Source of the DNA: Streptomyces sp. NBC_00654
GTDB lineage: Bacteria; Actinomycetota; Actinomycetes; Streptomycetales; Streptomycetaceae
Direction of reading: 5' to 3'
Assembly (NCBI RefSeq): GCF_026341775.1
Contig: NZ_JAPEOB010000002.1
Location: forward strand, 2,232,001-2,296,000
DNA: 64,000 nucleotides
A program made the position numbers and the translations under genes. Within the stretch, counting starts at the first letter, position 1, and each line of letters begins with the position of its first letter. The notes under the pieces are model-generated. The model saw nothing but the letters and a program-made list of their open reading frames with translations. It was not told the DNA's origin and ran no database searches. Shown here piece by piece: positions 19,501 to 26,816 of the stretch.

Positions 19501-20147
19501 ACCGTACGCACCTTCTCGTACGCCGCCAGCGCCTGCGCCGTGCGGCCCGCGTCGCGCAGGGCCCTGATCCGCAGGGCCTGGAGCGGTTCGTCGAGCGGGT
19601 GGTCCTCGCAGAGGGCGGCCAGGTCGGGCAGTGCCGCCTCCGCCCGGCCCAGCGCGAGGGCCGCGGCGAACCCGGTCCGCCGCGCGTCGAGCCTGCGGGC
19701 CTCCCACCGGGACGCGGCGGCGGCCCGGTCCGGCAGATCGGCGAGGGCAGGGCCGCGCCACAGGGCGAGGGCCTCGTCCAGCAGGGCGGCGGCCCCGGCG
19801 GCGTCCCCCTGTTCCAGGGCGCGGGCCCCCTCCCCGGCGAGCCGCTCGAATCGGTGCAGGTCCACGGCGTCCGGGGCGGCGGTGAGCCGGTAGCCGCCGT
19901 CCACCGACCCGACGGCCGCCCGGCCGAGCGCACGCCGCAGCCGTCCCACGAGGGCCTGCAGGGCGCCCACCGCGTCGGCGGGCGGATCGCCGTCCCACAC
20001 CTCGTCGACGAGCACCCCGGCCGGGACCGCACGACCGGGGCTCAGCGCGAGGACGGTGAGCAGGGCGCGCAGCCGCGCCCCGCCGAGGGCGACGGCCGTG
20101 CCGTCGTCGCGGAGTGCCTGGGTGGTGCCGAGGATGCAGTAACGCAC
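16599..20147 (-). CDS. AfsR/SARP-type transcriptional regulator with NTPase and TPR domains
   Basis: An 1182-aa regulator. Order of domains: OmpR-like winged helix at 1-90 (RYCILGTTQALRDDGTAVAL, then GRAVPAGVLVDEVWDGDPPA); bacterial transcriptional activation domain at about 95-240; a Pro-rich linker; an NB-ARC/STAND ATPase from about 300 with Walker A GPGGAGKTRLS and Walker B RMLLLLDNCEHV; then TPR-like helices to the end. A Gly/Thr/Ala repeat tract of about 55 residues (encoded near 18250-18410) interrupts the helical part and looks like slippage. Such proteins activate secondary metabolism or neighbouring genes when the NTPase switches. The GTG start at 20147 has GGAG 9 bp upstream and opens the conserved RYCILG motif. 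It converges on the DrrAB-like pair; its target is not evident. Confidence 0.88.
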   Translation of the reverse strand: MRYCILGTTQALRDDGTAVALGGARLRALLTVLALSPGRAVPAGVLVDEVWDGDPPADAVGALQALVGRLRRALGRAAVGSVDGGYRLTAAPDAVDLHRFERLAGEGARALEQGDAAGAAALLDEALALWRGPALADLPDRAAAASRWEARRLDARRTGFAAALALGRAEAALPDLAALCEDHPLDEPLQALRIRALRDAGRTAQALAAYEKVRTVLADRLGTDPGPGLRALYGELLHRTGAGAPLAHPVPEGRPAPQLPPAPVPSDVAPQPLSGSAGPAGNLRARLTSFVGRESDIASLREDLTRTRLITLLGPGGAGKTRLSQEVAEAAAAAWPDGVWMAELAPVDDPDTVAEAVLTALGARETVLRGAGAEELRAAERGAGDPLVRLTEHCSRRRMLLLLDNCEHVVEAAAVLADHLLAHCPQLTVLATSREPLGVPGEFVRPVDPLPDPMALRLLADRGSAASPGFRTDADEETAAACAEICHRLDGLPLAIELAAARLRMLTPRQIADRLDDRFRLLTNGSRTVLPRQQTLRAVVDWSWDLLDSAERAVLRRLSVFAGGCALDAAEEVCAHPAVRGHGTAGTAATAGTGTTGGAGATAGTEGADGVGAADGTAGTGATAGTDAAAPADETPVDSRDVAALLGSLVDKSLVVAAPGGDGAMRYRLLETVGEYASERLDEAGERTAVERRHLVHYRELARIAGPELRGAGQRAAIDRLQREYENLRSVLRRAVATRDEHEALCLVLSLAWYWLMRDLRAEARHWADAAAALGPDPFAPPGTPVPALLRSATDLPPPMEPEQLQEARRGVGLIQLACMDHAEDLWMRDDNLERLRVIASTYRTGLPQTCRTPGSLWVYAVMLSGEVDQLREVMDGTVLACREFGYVWELAAALQTRANFLANHPASVDRARQDADESLEIFVRLGDAWGAAEALSSRGEAHERAGDFVRAAEDFCSAVGYAEQLGAQSQVALLRARYAAVLSETGRNEEAEAILREVIEEGQHSGSEATPAARMHLGLLLGEAGRISEAREQLDLLSAEFSSETVEIFGGFVLGVVAWLDNLEGDHSTALKRALQALERSRDRLSRMVAPQMTSVHLVAVAWALGGAGGERGARDAARVLGLQAALLPEGQVSRAMERRNLARAESIARAALGDAAYERAYAEGGDLTLEEVTALAEAYR

Positions 20148-20352
20148 GGACCCATTCTCCGCGACGGACCCCGGGAAAAACGCGGCACCCACCACCACGG
20201 CCTGCCGCGGCCCCGCCATGTGCGAGGGTCCCGCGTCGGCCGGCCCGCCGGAGGCGACGGAACGTCACCCCGGATGTACGCGGACGTTCCGACCACGCGG
20301 CGAGGTGCCGCACCTGTCGTCGCGCGCCCGCCAGGGATCGCGGGACGGCCCT

Positions 20353-20358
20353 TAAACT
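20353..20358 (+). promoter_or_regulatory. -10 element TAAACT, leaderless transcript likely
   Basis: TAAACT ends 6 bp before the ATG of the site-2 protease gene and no ribosome site is present. The 217-bp gap shared with the AfsR-like gene shows no other clear signal. Confidence 0.45.
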
Positions 20359-20364
20359 CACCCC

Positions 20365-21165
20365 ATGCCCCGCACCGGACGCCAAGGGATCAGCCCGATC
20401 TTCCTCGGGATCGTCGCCGTCACCGCGGTCTCGGGCTGGGCGGTGTGGACGGGCTTCGCCGAGCAGGCCGGTTTCGCGGTCTTCCTCTTCGTCACCGGGG
20501 CCTGGATCGTCTCGCTCTGTCTGCACGAGTACGCGCACGCCCGCACCGCGCTGCACAGCGGGGACCTCTCGGTCGAGGACAAGGGTTATCTGACCCTGAA
20601 CCCGCTCAAGTACACCCATGCCCTGCTGAGCATCGTGCTGCCGGTCATCTTCGTGATCATGGGCGGGATCGGGCTGCCCGGCGGCGCGGTCTACATCGAG
20701 CGGGGGCGGATCACCGGCCGCTGGAAGCACAGCCTGATCTCCGCGGCGGGCCCGTTGACCAACGTGCTGTTCGCGGTCGTCTGCACGGCACCGTTCTGGC
20801 TGGACGCCCTGGACGGTGTCCCGCCCGCCTTCCGGTACGCGCTGGCGTTCCTCGCGATGCTCCAGGTCACCGCGGCGATCCTGAACTCGGTGCCGATTCC
20901 GGGGCTGGACGGCTACGGAGTGATCGAGCCCTGGCTCTCGTACCGGATCCGCCGCCAGGTCGAGCCGGTCGCACCGTTCGGGCTGATCGCCGTGTTCGGC
21001 ATCCTGTGGATCCCCGAGGTGAACATCGCGTTCTTCGACGCGATCGACGCGCTGTTGCGGGGCCTGGGCGTCAGCGACTTCGAGACGTACTGCGGCCTCG
21101 ACACCTACCGCTTCTGGCAGGAGTTCTGGGGCGAGCAGGACCCCCGCTGCACAGTTCCGGGGTAG
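20365..21165 (+). CDS. Site-2 protease family (M50) membrane metalloprotease
   Basis: A 266-aa polytopic protein. The zinc motif HEYAH lies at residues 54-58 inside a membrane helix, and the third ligand is in NSVPIPGLDGYGVIEPW near residue 180, as in group III S2P-like proteases. These cut substrates within or near the membrane, but this short branch lacks a PDZ domain, so it is unlikely to be the anti-sigma-factor RseP type. Further segments are VLPVIFVIMGGIGLPGGAVY and HSLISAAGPLTNVLFAVV (the conserved AGP loop). The ATG follows a -10 box closely. Substrate unknown. The next gene is convergent, 22 bp away. Confidence 0.9.
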   Translation: MPRTGRQGISPIFLGIVAVTAVSGWAVWTGFAEQAGFAVFLFVTGAWIVSLCLHEYAHARTALHSGDLSVEDKGYLTLNPLKYTHALLSIVLPVIFVIMGGIGLPGGAVYIERGRITGRWKHSLISAAGPLTNVLFAVVCTAPFWLDALDGVPPAFRYALAFLAMLQVTAAILNSVPIPGLDGYGVIEPWLSYRIRRQVEPVAPFGLIAVFGILWIPEVNIAFFDAIDALLRGLGVSDFETYCGLDTYRFWQEFWGEQDPRCTVPG

Positions 21166-21187
21166 CGCGGCCCGGTCGTCCGAGCGG

Positions 21188-21370
21188 TCAGCGGGCCGCG
21201 TCCGCCGCCATCCGGTGCTTGCGTACGTAGAACCACGTCATGTTCGACGAGAGCCCGGCCACCAGCACCCAGAGGACCCCGATCCAGACGCCGCCCTGGA
21301 CGAAGGAGACCACTGCTGCGACGACGGCGAGGACGCAGACGACGAACGCGTAGAGAGCGAGGCGGGGCAT
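21188..21370 (-). CDS. Small membrane protein, 60 aa
   Basis: The frame MPRLALYAFVVCVLAVVAAV has two hydrophobic stretches (residues 4-22 and 25-42) with a short turn, then a basic tail ending YVRKHRMAADAAR. A ribosome-site-like GGAG lies upstream of the ATG (minus-strand sequence before 21370). It resembles small conserved Streptomyces membrane proteins of unknown role. It is convergent with the protease gene and upstream of the F420 reductase end on the same strand. Coding potential is supported by hydrophobic pattern and by third-position GC, not by a known family. Confidence 0.6.
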   Translation of the reverse strand: MPRLALYAFVVCVLAVVAAVVSFVQGGVWIGVLWVLVAGLSSNMTWFYVRKHRMAADAAR

Positions 21371-21445
21371 GGGGGGTGGCTCCTGTCCGGGGATGGTGCG
21401 CGGTCCCGTCCAGTGTCCCTCATGCCCCGCTCCGCCCCGGATCCG

Positions 21446-21562
21446 GTCCGGCTCGGACCTCCTTACCGCCCGGCTCGGAGGTCCGTACGGTCCGGCCAGG
21501 ACATCGGCACCGTCCGGCTCGGACGTCCTTACCGCCCGGCTCGGAGGTCCGTACGGTCCGGC
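21446..21562. repeat. 51-bp direct repeat, two copies with a 66-bp period
   Basis: Bases 21446-21496 and 21512-21562 differ at a single position. Each copy itself contains related GTCCGGCTCGGAC and CGGCTCGGAGGTCCG pieces. The second copy ends exactly where the stop codon of the F420 reductase gene begins. Confidence 0.85.
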
Positions 21563-22273
21563 TCAGACGTCGGTGGCGCGCAGTCCGGCGTGCACCTTGT
21601 AGCGGCGGTTCACCGAGATCAGGTTGGCCACCAGCGACTCGACCTGGTGGGCGTTGCGCAGCCGGCCCGCGAAGACGCCGCGCATCCCGGGGATACGGCC
21701 CGCGAGCGCCTGCACGATGTCGGTGTCGGCGCGGGCCTCGCCCAGGACCAGCACATCGGTGTCGATCTCCTCGATCGTCACGTCCTGGAGCAGGACGGCC
21801 GAGAGGTGGTGGAAGGCGGCCGTGACCCGGGAGTCCGGCAACAGGGCCGCGGCCTGCTCGGCGGCGCTGCCCTCCTCCGGCTTCAGCGCATAGGCGCCCT
21901 TCTTGTCGAAGCCGAGCGGATTGACGCAGTCGATCACGAGTTTGCCCGTGAGCTCCTCGCGCAGCGCTTCCAGGGTCTTGGCGTGGCCGTCCCACGGCAC
22001 CGCGACGATCACGATGTCGCTGCGGCGCGCGCAGTCGGCGTTGTCCGCTCCCTCGATACCGAATCCCAGCTCGGCCGCGGCCTCGGCGGCCCGCCCGGCG
22101 TCCCGCGAACCGATGGTCACCCGCTGCCCCGCACGCGCGAGGCGGTAGGCGAGGCCCCGGCCCTGGGGGCCGGTCCCGCCGAGCACACCGACGGTGAGTG
22201 CGGAAACGTCGGGCAGGTCCCAGGGGTCCTTGGCGGGGGGCTTGGGGGCGCTGCCACTGTCTTGGGTAGTCAT
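21563..22273 (-). CDS. npdG: NADPH-dependent F420 reductase (F420H2:NADP+ oxidoreductase)
   Basis: A 236-aa enzyme that moves hydride between F420 and NADP. The nucleotide-binding start TVGVLGGTGPQGRGLAYRLA with TIGSRD (NADP phosphate contact) is characteristic of Fno/NpdG. Further family blocks are DIVIVAVPWDGHAKTL, KLVIDCVNPLGFDKKGAYAL, FHHLSAVLL and the closing ISVNRRYKVHAGLRATDV. In actinomycetes it supplies F420H2 for redox enzymes, some in antibiotic synthesis. The start MTTQDSG at 22273 is preferred because the frame upstream lies within the divergent gene. A DNA repeat abuts its stop codon. Confidence 0.93.
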   Translation of the reverse strand: MTTQDSGSAPKPPAKDPWDLPDVSALTVGVLGGTGPQGRGLAYRLARAGQRVTIGSRDAGRAAEAAAELGFGIEGADNADCARRSDIVIVAVPWDGHAKTLEALREELTGKLVIDCVNPLGFDKKGAYALKPEEGSAAEQAAALLPDSRVTAAFHHLSAVLLQDVTIEEIDTDVLVLGEARADTDIVQALAGRIPGMRGVFAGRLRNAHQVESLVANLISVNRRYKVHAGLRATDV

Positions 22274-22364
22274 GGGGGCGACCCTACTGGGCCGACGGAG
22301 CCGCCCCCGGCCCGCCGGTAAAACCGGTTGCAGAGGGCATGCAGGGCGCCGAGCATGGCACCTC

Positions 22365-23816
22365 GTGACCTCAGCCACTCCCCCTGCCGAACCGGACGCT
22401 CCGGATCCTCCGGCCGACCCGGCCGACCCGGGTGTTCCGGCCGACCCGGGTGTTCCGGACGTTCCGGCCGCCTCGGCAGCCCCGGGGGTGCCGGACTCCC
22501 CGGACGCGACGGACTCCCCCGGCCCCCGCGCCCGCCCCGCCCCGATCCCCTCCCGGCTCCTGGCGCTGCTGCCCGACCTCTCGCCCTGGCGTTCCTCCGC
22601 CGATTTCCGGCTGTTGTGGATCCAGGGGCTGATCACGTACTTCGGCAGCTTCATGGCGCTGATCGCGCTGCCGCTCCAGATCAAGGAGCTGACCGGGTCA
22701 CCGCTCGCGGTCGGGGCGATGGGCGCGGTGGAACTGGTCCCGCTGGTCGTCTTCGGTCTGTACGGCGGGGCGCTCGCCGATGCCGTGGACCGGCGGAAGG
22801 TGATCCTGCTCACCGAGGCGGGGCTCGGGGTGCTCGCCGCCGTCCTGCTGGTGAACGCCCTGCTGCCGGACCCGCTGCTCTGGCCGCTGTACGTGGTGGC
22901 CGGCGGGGTCTCCGCGCTCGCCGGGCTCCAGCGGCCCGCGCTGGACTCCCTGATGGCCCGGATCGTGCCGCACCACCAGCAGACCGCCGCGGCGGCGCTG
23001 AACTCGCTGCGCTGGCAGGTCGGCGCGATCGCCGGCCCCGCGCTGGCCGGCCTGGTGGTGGCCTACGCCGGGCACGCGACGGCGTACGCGGTCACGGTGG
23101 TCACGTTCACCGTCTCCGTCCTGCTCTGTCTGCGTCTGGCCGCCGCGCCGCCCGCCCGCGACGCCGGGAAGCCGTCGCTGCGCGGGATCGCGGAGGGCGC
23201 GCGCTACGCCTGGAGCCGTCCGGTGCTGCTGGGGACGTACGCGATCGACCTCGCGGCGATGCTGTTCGCCTTCCCGAACACGATCTTCCCGTTCCTGGCG
23301 GACGAGCTGGACGCGGAGTGGTCGCTGGGCCTGATGTACGCGGCGGGGTCGGTCGGCTCACTGGTGCTGGGGCTGACCAGCGGCTGGACCTCACGGGTGC
23401 GCAGGCACGGGCTGTTCGTGGTGTTCGGCGCCGCGGCGTGGGGGCTGGCCATCGCGGCGGCGGGCTGGTTCAGCAATGTCTGGCTGGTGCTCGTCTGTCT
23501 GGGAGTGGCGGGCGCGGGCGACATGCTGAGCGGGCTGGGCCGCTCGACCATCTGGAACCAGACCGTTCCGGAGGAGCTGCGGGGGCGGCTCGCGGGCATC
23601 GAGGTGCTCTCGTACAGCGTCGGGCCGCAGCTCGGCCAGGTCCGGGCCGGGGCCATGGCGGGGTGGACCGGGACACGGTCGGCGATCTGGACGGGCGGGG
23701 TGGCCTGCGTCGCCTCGGTCGCGCTGCTGACGGCGGCGCTGCCGAAGCTGATCCGGTACGACTCCGATACGGACGAGGACGCGCTGCGGAAGCGGGCGGC
23801 GGACGTGGCGTCCTGA
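22365..23816 (+). CDS. MFS transporter (EntS-like MFS_3)
   Basis: A 483-aa transporter. GTG at 22365 opens a 65-residue tail very rich in Pro, Asp and Ala (PADPGVPADPGVPDVPA) before the first helix. The core begins DFRLLWIQGLITYFGSFMAL and has VFGLYGGALADAVDRRKVIL (A loop) and LQRPALDSLMARIVPHHQQT, features of the MFS_3 branch that includes the enterobactin exporter EntS. It is divergent from npdG across 92 bp. The exported substrate is not predictable; the start is uncertain because the Pro-rich tail has no family counterpart. Confidence 0.85.
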   Translation: MTSATPPAEPDAPDPPADPADPGVPADPGVPDVPAASAAPGVPDSPDATDSPGPRARPAPIPSRLLALLPDLSPWRSSADFRLLWIQGLITYFGSFMALIALPLQIKELTGSPLAVGAMGAVELVPLVVFGLYGGALADAVDRRKVILLTEAGLGVLAAVLLVNALLPDPLLWPLYVVAGGVSALAGLQRPALDSLMARIVPHHQQTAAAALNSLRWQVGAIAGPALAGLVVAYAGHATAYAVTVVTFTVSVLLCLRLAAAPPARDAGKPSLRGIAEGARYAWSRPVLLGTYAIDLAAMLFAFPNTIFPFLADELDAEWSLGLMYAAGSVGSLVLGLTSGWTSRVRRHGLFVVFGAAAWGLAIAAAGWFSNVWLVLVCLGVAGAGDMLSGLGRSTIWNQTVPEELRGRLAGIEVLSYSVGPQLGQVRAGAMAGWTGTRSAIWTGGVACVASVALLTAALPKLIRYDSDTDEDALRKRAADVAS

Positions 23817-23845
23817 CACCGCCGCCCGCCGGATGCCCGGAAGGG

Positions 23846-24118
23846 CTACTTCGGCGGGCCCGCGGAGCCGTCCTCCGGGCCGAGCTCCGCGCCGTCCGCG
23901 GAGTCGCCCCCGGTCCGGTCGTGCCACTTGGGGTCGGTCTCCCACTCCAGGTTCCGCTCCTGCGCGGTGTCCATCGCGCGCTGCGCCTCCTCGGGGGAGG
24001 TGTAGGGGCCGAACCGGTCCTTCGCCGGGCACTCCGGGCCTTCCTCGACCTTCTTGTGCACCAGGCAGTAGTACCACTCGCCCGGTTTGCCGACGGTGCG
24101 CTTCTTGAACAGGGCCAT
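23846..24118 (-). CDS. Small conserved hydrophilic protein, 90 aa
   Basis: The protein starts [20 protein letters not shown] and continues with [21 protein letters not shown] and an acidic, Gly-rich tail. A strong AAAGGAG lies upstream of the ATG at 24118. Small proteins with WYYC and an EEAQRA helix are conserved in Streptomyces next to map. The two Cys (one in YYCL, one in ECPA) might bind metal, but I can assign no function. It is divergent from map with 58 bp between the starts, so both promoters overlap. Confidence 0.75.
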   Translation of the reverse strand: MALFKKRTVGKPGEWYYCLVHKKVEEGPECPAKDRFGPYTSPEEAQRAMDTAQERNLEWETDPKWHDRTGGDSADGAELGPEDGSAGPPK

Positions 24119-24163
24119 CAGCGGCTCCTTTCCTCTGTGCCATGCTGCCCCAAGGTCGCTGGT

Positions 24164-24169
24164 TAGACT
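24164..24169 (+). promoter_or_regulatory. -10 element TAGACT of map, leaderless transcript likely
   Basis: TAGACT ends 7 bp before the map ATG and no ribosome site intervenes. Confidence 0.5.
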
Positions 24170-24176
24170 CGCTGGC

Positions 24177-25034
24177 ATGTCTGGCCAGTCGCTGCTTGTA
24201 CCAGGGGAGCTCACTCCCGTCCGTTCCGTACCCGGAAACATCCGGCGCCCCGAATACGTGGGAAAGCCGGCTCCGACGCCGTACACCGGCCCGGAGGTCC
24301 AGGACGCCGACACCGTGGAGCGGATGCGGATCGCGGGACGCATCGCCGCGCAGGCGATGGAGGAGGCCGCCAAGCACATCGCCCCGGGGGTGACCACGGA
24401 CGAACTCGACCGTGTCGCCCATGAGTTCATGATCGACCATGGAGCGTACCCGTCCACGCTCGGATACCGCGGCTTCCCGAAGTCTCTCTGTTCCTCGCTG
24501 AACGAGGTCATCTGCCACGGCATCCCGGACTCCACGGTGCTGCGGGACGGAGACATCGTGAACCTCGATGTCACCGCGTACATCAACGGGGTGCACGGCG
24601 ACAACAACGCCACCTATCTCTGCGGCGATGTGGACGAGGAGTCCCGGCTGCTCGTGGAGCGCACCCGGGAGTCACTGAACCGGGCGATCAAGGCGGTGCG
24701 CCCCGGGCGTCAGATCAATGTGATCGGGCGGGTCATCGAGTCGTACGCGAAGCGGTTCGGGTACGGGGTGGTGCGGGACTTCACCGGGCACGGGATCAAT
24801 TCCTCGTTCCACTCCGGTCTGATCGTCCCGCACTACGACAGTCCGCACGCGACCACCGTCATGCAGCCCGGCATGACGTTCACGATCGAGCCGATGCTGA
24901 CGCTGGGCACCCATGAGTACGACATGTGGGACGACGGCTGGACCGTGGTGACCAAGGACCGCAAGCGGACCGCGCAGTTCGAGCACACGCTGGTCGTGAC
25001 GGAGACCGGAGCGGACATTCTCACCCTTCCGTAA
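24177..25034 (+). CDS. map: Type I methionine aminopeptidase
   Basis: A 285-aa enzyme removing the initiator Met from nascent proteins (EC 3.4.11.18). After an N-terminal extension with [18 protein letters not shown] (a feature of the longer actinobacterial MetAP1c) come the metal ligands: two Asp in [19 protein letters not shown], His in [13 protein letters not shown], Glu in FTIEPML and Glu in AQFEHTLVV. The substrate His is in EVICHGIPD. It is probably one of several map genes in the genome. The ATG at 24177 fits the family N-terminus and the nearby -10 box. Confidence 0.96.
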   Translation: MSGQSLLVPGELTPVRSVPGNIRRPEYVGKPAPTPYTGPEVQDADTVERMRIAGRIAAQAMEEAAKHIAPGVTTDELDRVAHEFMIDHGAYPSTLGYRGFPKSLCSSLNEVICHGIPDSTVLRDGDIVNLDVTAYINGVHGDNNATYLCGDVDEESRLLVERTRESLNRAIKAVRPGRQINVIGRVIESYAKRFGYGVVRDFTGHGINSSFHSGLIVPHYDSPHATTVMQPGMTFTIEPMLTLGTHEYDMWDDGWTVVTKDRKRTAQFEHTLVVTETGADILTLP

Positions 25035-25096
25035 CATGCCGGGCCGCCCATCGGGGGCAGGGTTTTTTACCGACAGACAGTCGGGAACCAGTTGAC

Positions 25097-25115
25097 TTAG
25101 GTAAGCCTAAGTAGG
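25097..25115 (+). promoter_or_regulatory. Iron box (DmdR1/DtxR type) upstream of heme oxygenase
   Basis: The first 14 bases, TTAGGTAAGCCTAA, fit the degenerate consensus TWAGGTWAGSCTWA completely; the remaining five do not. A TTGACT at 25092-25097 and GAAGAT at 25115-25120 (17-bp spacer) could be the promoter, with the iron box across the spacer. Confidence 0.75.
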
Positions 25116-25221
25116 AAGATCGGCATATCGGCACGCGCCGCCGCACCCATATGCGGCGGTTGCTGCCGGTATTTCCGTCTTCCCTCGGACTTCCCGTCCC
25201 CTCGGTCCCCGGAGGCCCGCC

Positions 25222-25887
25222 TTGGACGCAACCGCCACCGCCACCCCCTTCTCGACGCTCATCCGCACCGCGTCGCACGAGCAGCACGTCGAGGCGGAGA
25301 CCTCGACCTTCATGGGCGATCTGCTCGGCGGGCGGCTCGGAGTGGACGCGTACACGCGCTACACCGAGCAGCTGTGGTTCGTGTACCGCGCACTGGAGGA
25401 GGGTGCGGAGGAGCTCCGCGGCGACCCGGTCGCCGGCCCCTTCATACAGACCGAGCTGCTGCGCGGCTCCGAGCTGGAACGCGATCTGGCGCACCTCGCC
25501 GGCCCCGGCTGGCGCACCGGCCTGGAGCCGCTGCCGGCCACCGCCGCCTACGCCGACCGGGTCACCGAGTGCGCCCGCGACTGGCCCGCCGGCTACATCG
25601 CGCACCACTACACCCGCTACCTCGGCGACCTCTCCGGCGGCCAGATCATCCGGGACACGGCGGAGAAGACCTGGGGCTTCGAGCGCAAGGGCGACGGCGT
25701 GCGCTTCTACGTCTTCGAGCAGATCTCCAACCCGGCCGCGTTCAAGCGGGGATACCGCGAGCTGCTGGACGCGGTGAACGCGGACGACCTGGAGAAGCAG
25801 CGTGTCATCGACGAGTGCAAGCGCGCCTTCGCGCTCAACACCGCGGTGTTCCGGGAGCTGGGCGAGGCCTTCCCGCTCAGCGCGTAG
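25222..25887 (+). CDS. hmuO: Heme oxygenase (biliverdin-producing), HmuO-like
   Basis: A 221-aa enzyme opening heme to biliverdin, CO and iron. The proximal heme ligand is His22 in the block HVEAETSTFMGDLLGGRLG, which aligns well with C. diphtheriae HmuO as I recall it. The distal helix is HHYTRYLGDLSGGQIIRD with the flexible Gly pair. The start is TTG 25222 with GGAGG at 25211-25215, an uncommon start codon that may lower expression. It heads the heme region, has its own iron box, and would release iron from heme imported by the HmuTUV system encoded 5 kb downstream. Electron donor not evident nearby. Confidence 0.95.
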   Translation: MDATATATPFSTLIRTASHEQHVEAETSTFMGDLLGGRLGVDAYTRYTEQLWFVYRALEEGAEELRGDPVAGPFIQTELLRGSELERDLAHLAGPGWRTGLEPLPATAAYADRVTECARDWPAGYIAHHYTRYLGDLSGGQIIRDTAEKTWGFERKGDGVRFYVFEQISNPAAFKRGYRELLDAVNADDLEKQRVIDECKRAFALNTAVFRELGEAFPLSA

Positions 25888-25999
25888 TACCGGCCGGAGA
25901 AGTCCACGCCGTACACGGGGAATTCACGCGGTACACAGAGAAGCAGAGCAGTCCAGCAGCAGAGCAGTCGAGCAGTACGGACAAGTACAGAGCCGTGGT

Positions 26000-26683
26000 T
26001 CAGCCACGGACGGCCAGCAGGACGCGGCCCCCGATCTCCACCGTGCCGTCCGGCGCGGGTGCCGTGAGGATCTGGGAGCCGCGTCCTTGTCTGATGTTCA
26101 GGGCCCGGCCGAGCCGCGCGCTGAGCAGCAGCGCCGCCGCGCCGGTCGCCTCGTCCTCCACGATCCCGTCGCCGCGGCGCGGGAACGCCCGCGCCCGGAC
26201 CCGGCCCGCCGCCTCGTCCTCCCAGGCCCATACGTAGACCCAGCCCTCCCCCGGCGGCGGCTCCGTCAGCGCCTCGACCTCGGCGGCCGAGCCGTAGCGC
26301 TCCAGCGTGCGCGGCGGCACCCATTCGGGGCGGGCGCTGATCCAGGTGAACTCGCCGTCCTGCCGGGCGAACACGTCTCCGACCGGCAGTTCCAGGATCT
26401 CCAGGTCGAGCAGCCAGGCCGTGCCGACCAGCGGGTGCCCGGCGAACGGCAGCCGCAGTCCGGGGGTGTAGATGTCGACCCGGCCGCGCTCGGGGTCATC
26501 GACGAACACGGTCTCGCTGAAGCCCAGTCGCCGGGCCAGCTCCTGCCGGGACGCCTCGTCGGGATGGCGGCCTCCGTCCCGTACGACGCCGAGCGCATTG
26601 CCGTGCCGGCCGTCCGGGCCGCAGAACACCCGTAGTACGTCGATGCCATCGGGTACGTCGAAGTCGCTCACGTGCGCATTCAA
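26000..26683 (-). CDS. PhzF-family isomerase/epimerase, short form
   Basis: A 227-aa PhzF-fold protein. The catalytic Glu is in RLGFSETVFVDD, the Gly-rich turn is LPFAGHPLVGTAWLL and the second half has VEDEATGAAALLLSARLG, both signature loops of the fold. At 227 aa it is shorter than most family members (260-300 aa); the shortening is spread over several loops rather than a cut. PhzF proteins isomerise or epimerise small amino or hydroxy acids, and the substrate here is unknown. It faces the heme oxygenase gene convergently. The 112-bp gap between holds short AGAGCAGTC repeats. Confidence 0.82.
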   Translation of the reverse strand: MNAHVSDFDVPDGIDVLRVFCGPDGRHGNALGVVRDGGRHPDEASRQELARRLGFSETVFVDDPERGRVDIYTPGLRLPFAGHPLVGTAWLLDLEILELPVGDVFARQDGEFTWISARPEWVPPRTLERYGSAAEVEALTEPPPGEGWVYVWAWEDEAAGRVRARAFPRRGDGIVEDEATGAAALLLSARLGRALNIRQGRGSQILTAPAPDGTVEIGGRVLLAVRG

Positions 26684-26710
26684 GCACCGCGCGGACGCCC
26701 GCGACGCCGC

Positions 26711-26746
26711 AGGGCCGTACCGGCGGCGTACGGCCGGTACGGCCCT
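26711..26746 (-). terminator. Hairpin downstream of the LASTG HtaA gene
   Basis: Perfect 13-bp arms at 26711-26723 and 26734-26746 with a 10-base loop, between the end of htaA and the start of the PhzF gene on the same strand. Confidence 0.75.
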
Positions 26747-26816
26747 GACGGGTCTCTGACGAGTTATTGACGGATCGGACGGACGGGCCGCCCTGCGGAC
26801 GGGCCCGCCGGAGGGA

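Noticed and set aside
16944..19893. Two long plus-strand frames (792 and 579 aa) opposite the AfsR-like gene
   Set aside because: Low-complexity, no start signals, no motifs; antisense shadows of the regulator.
22365..23816. Siderophore exporter role for the MFS_3 gene
   Set aside because: Family includes EntS, but there is no iron box or siderophore gene next to it, so only the general family was called.
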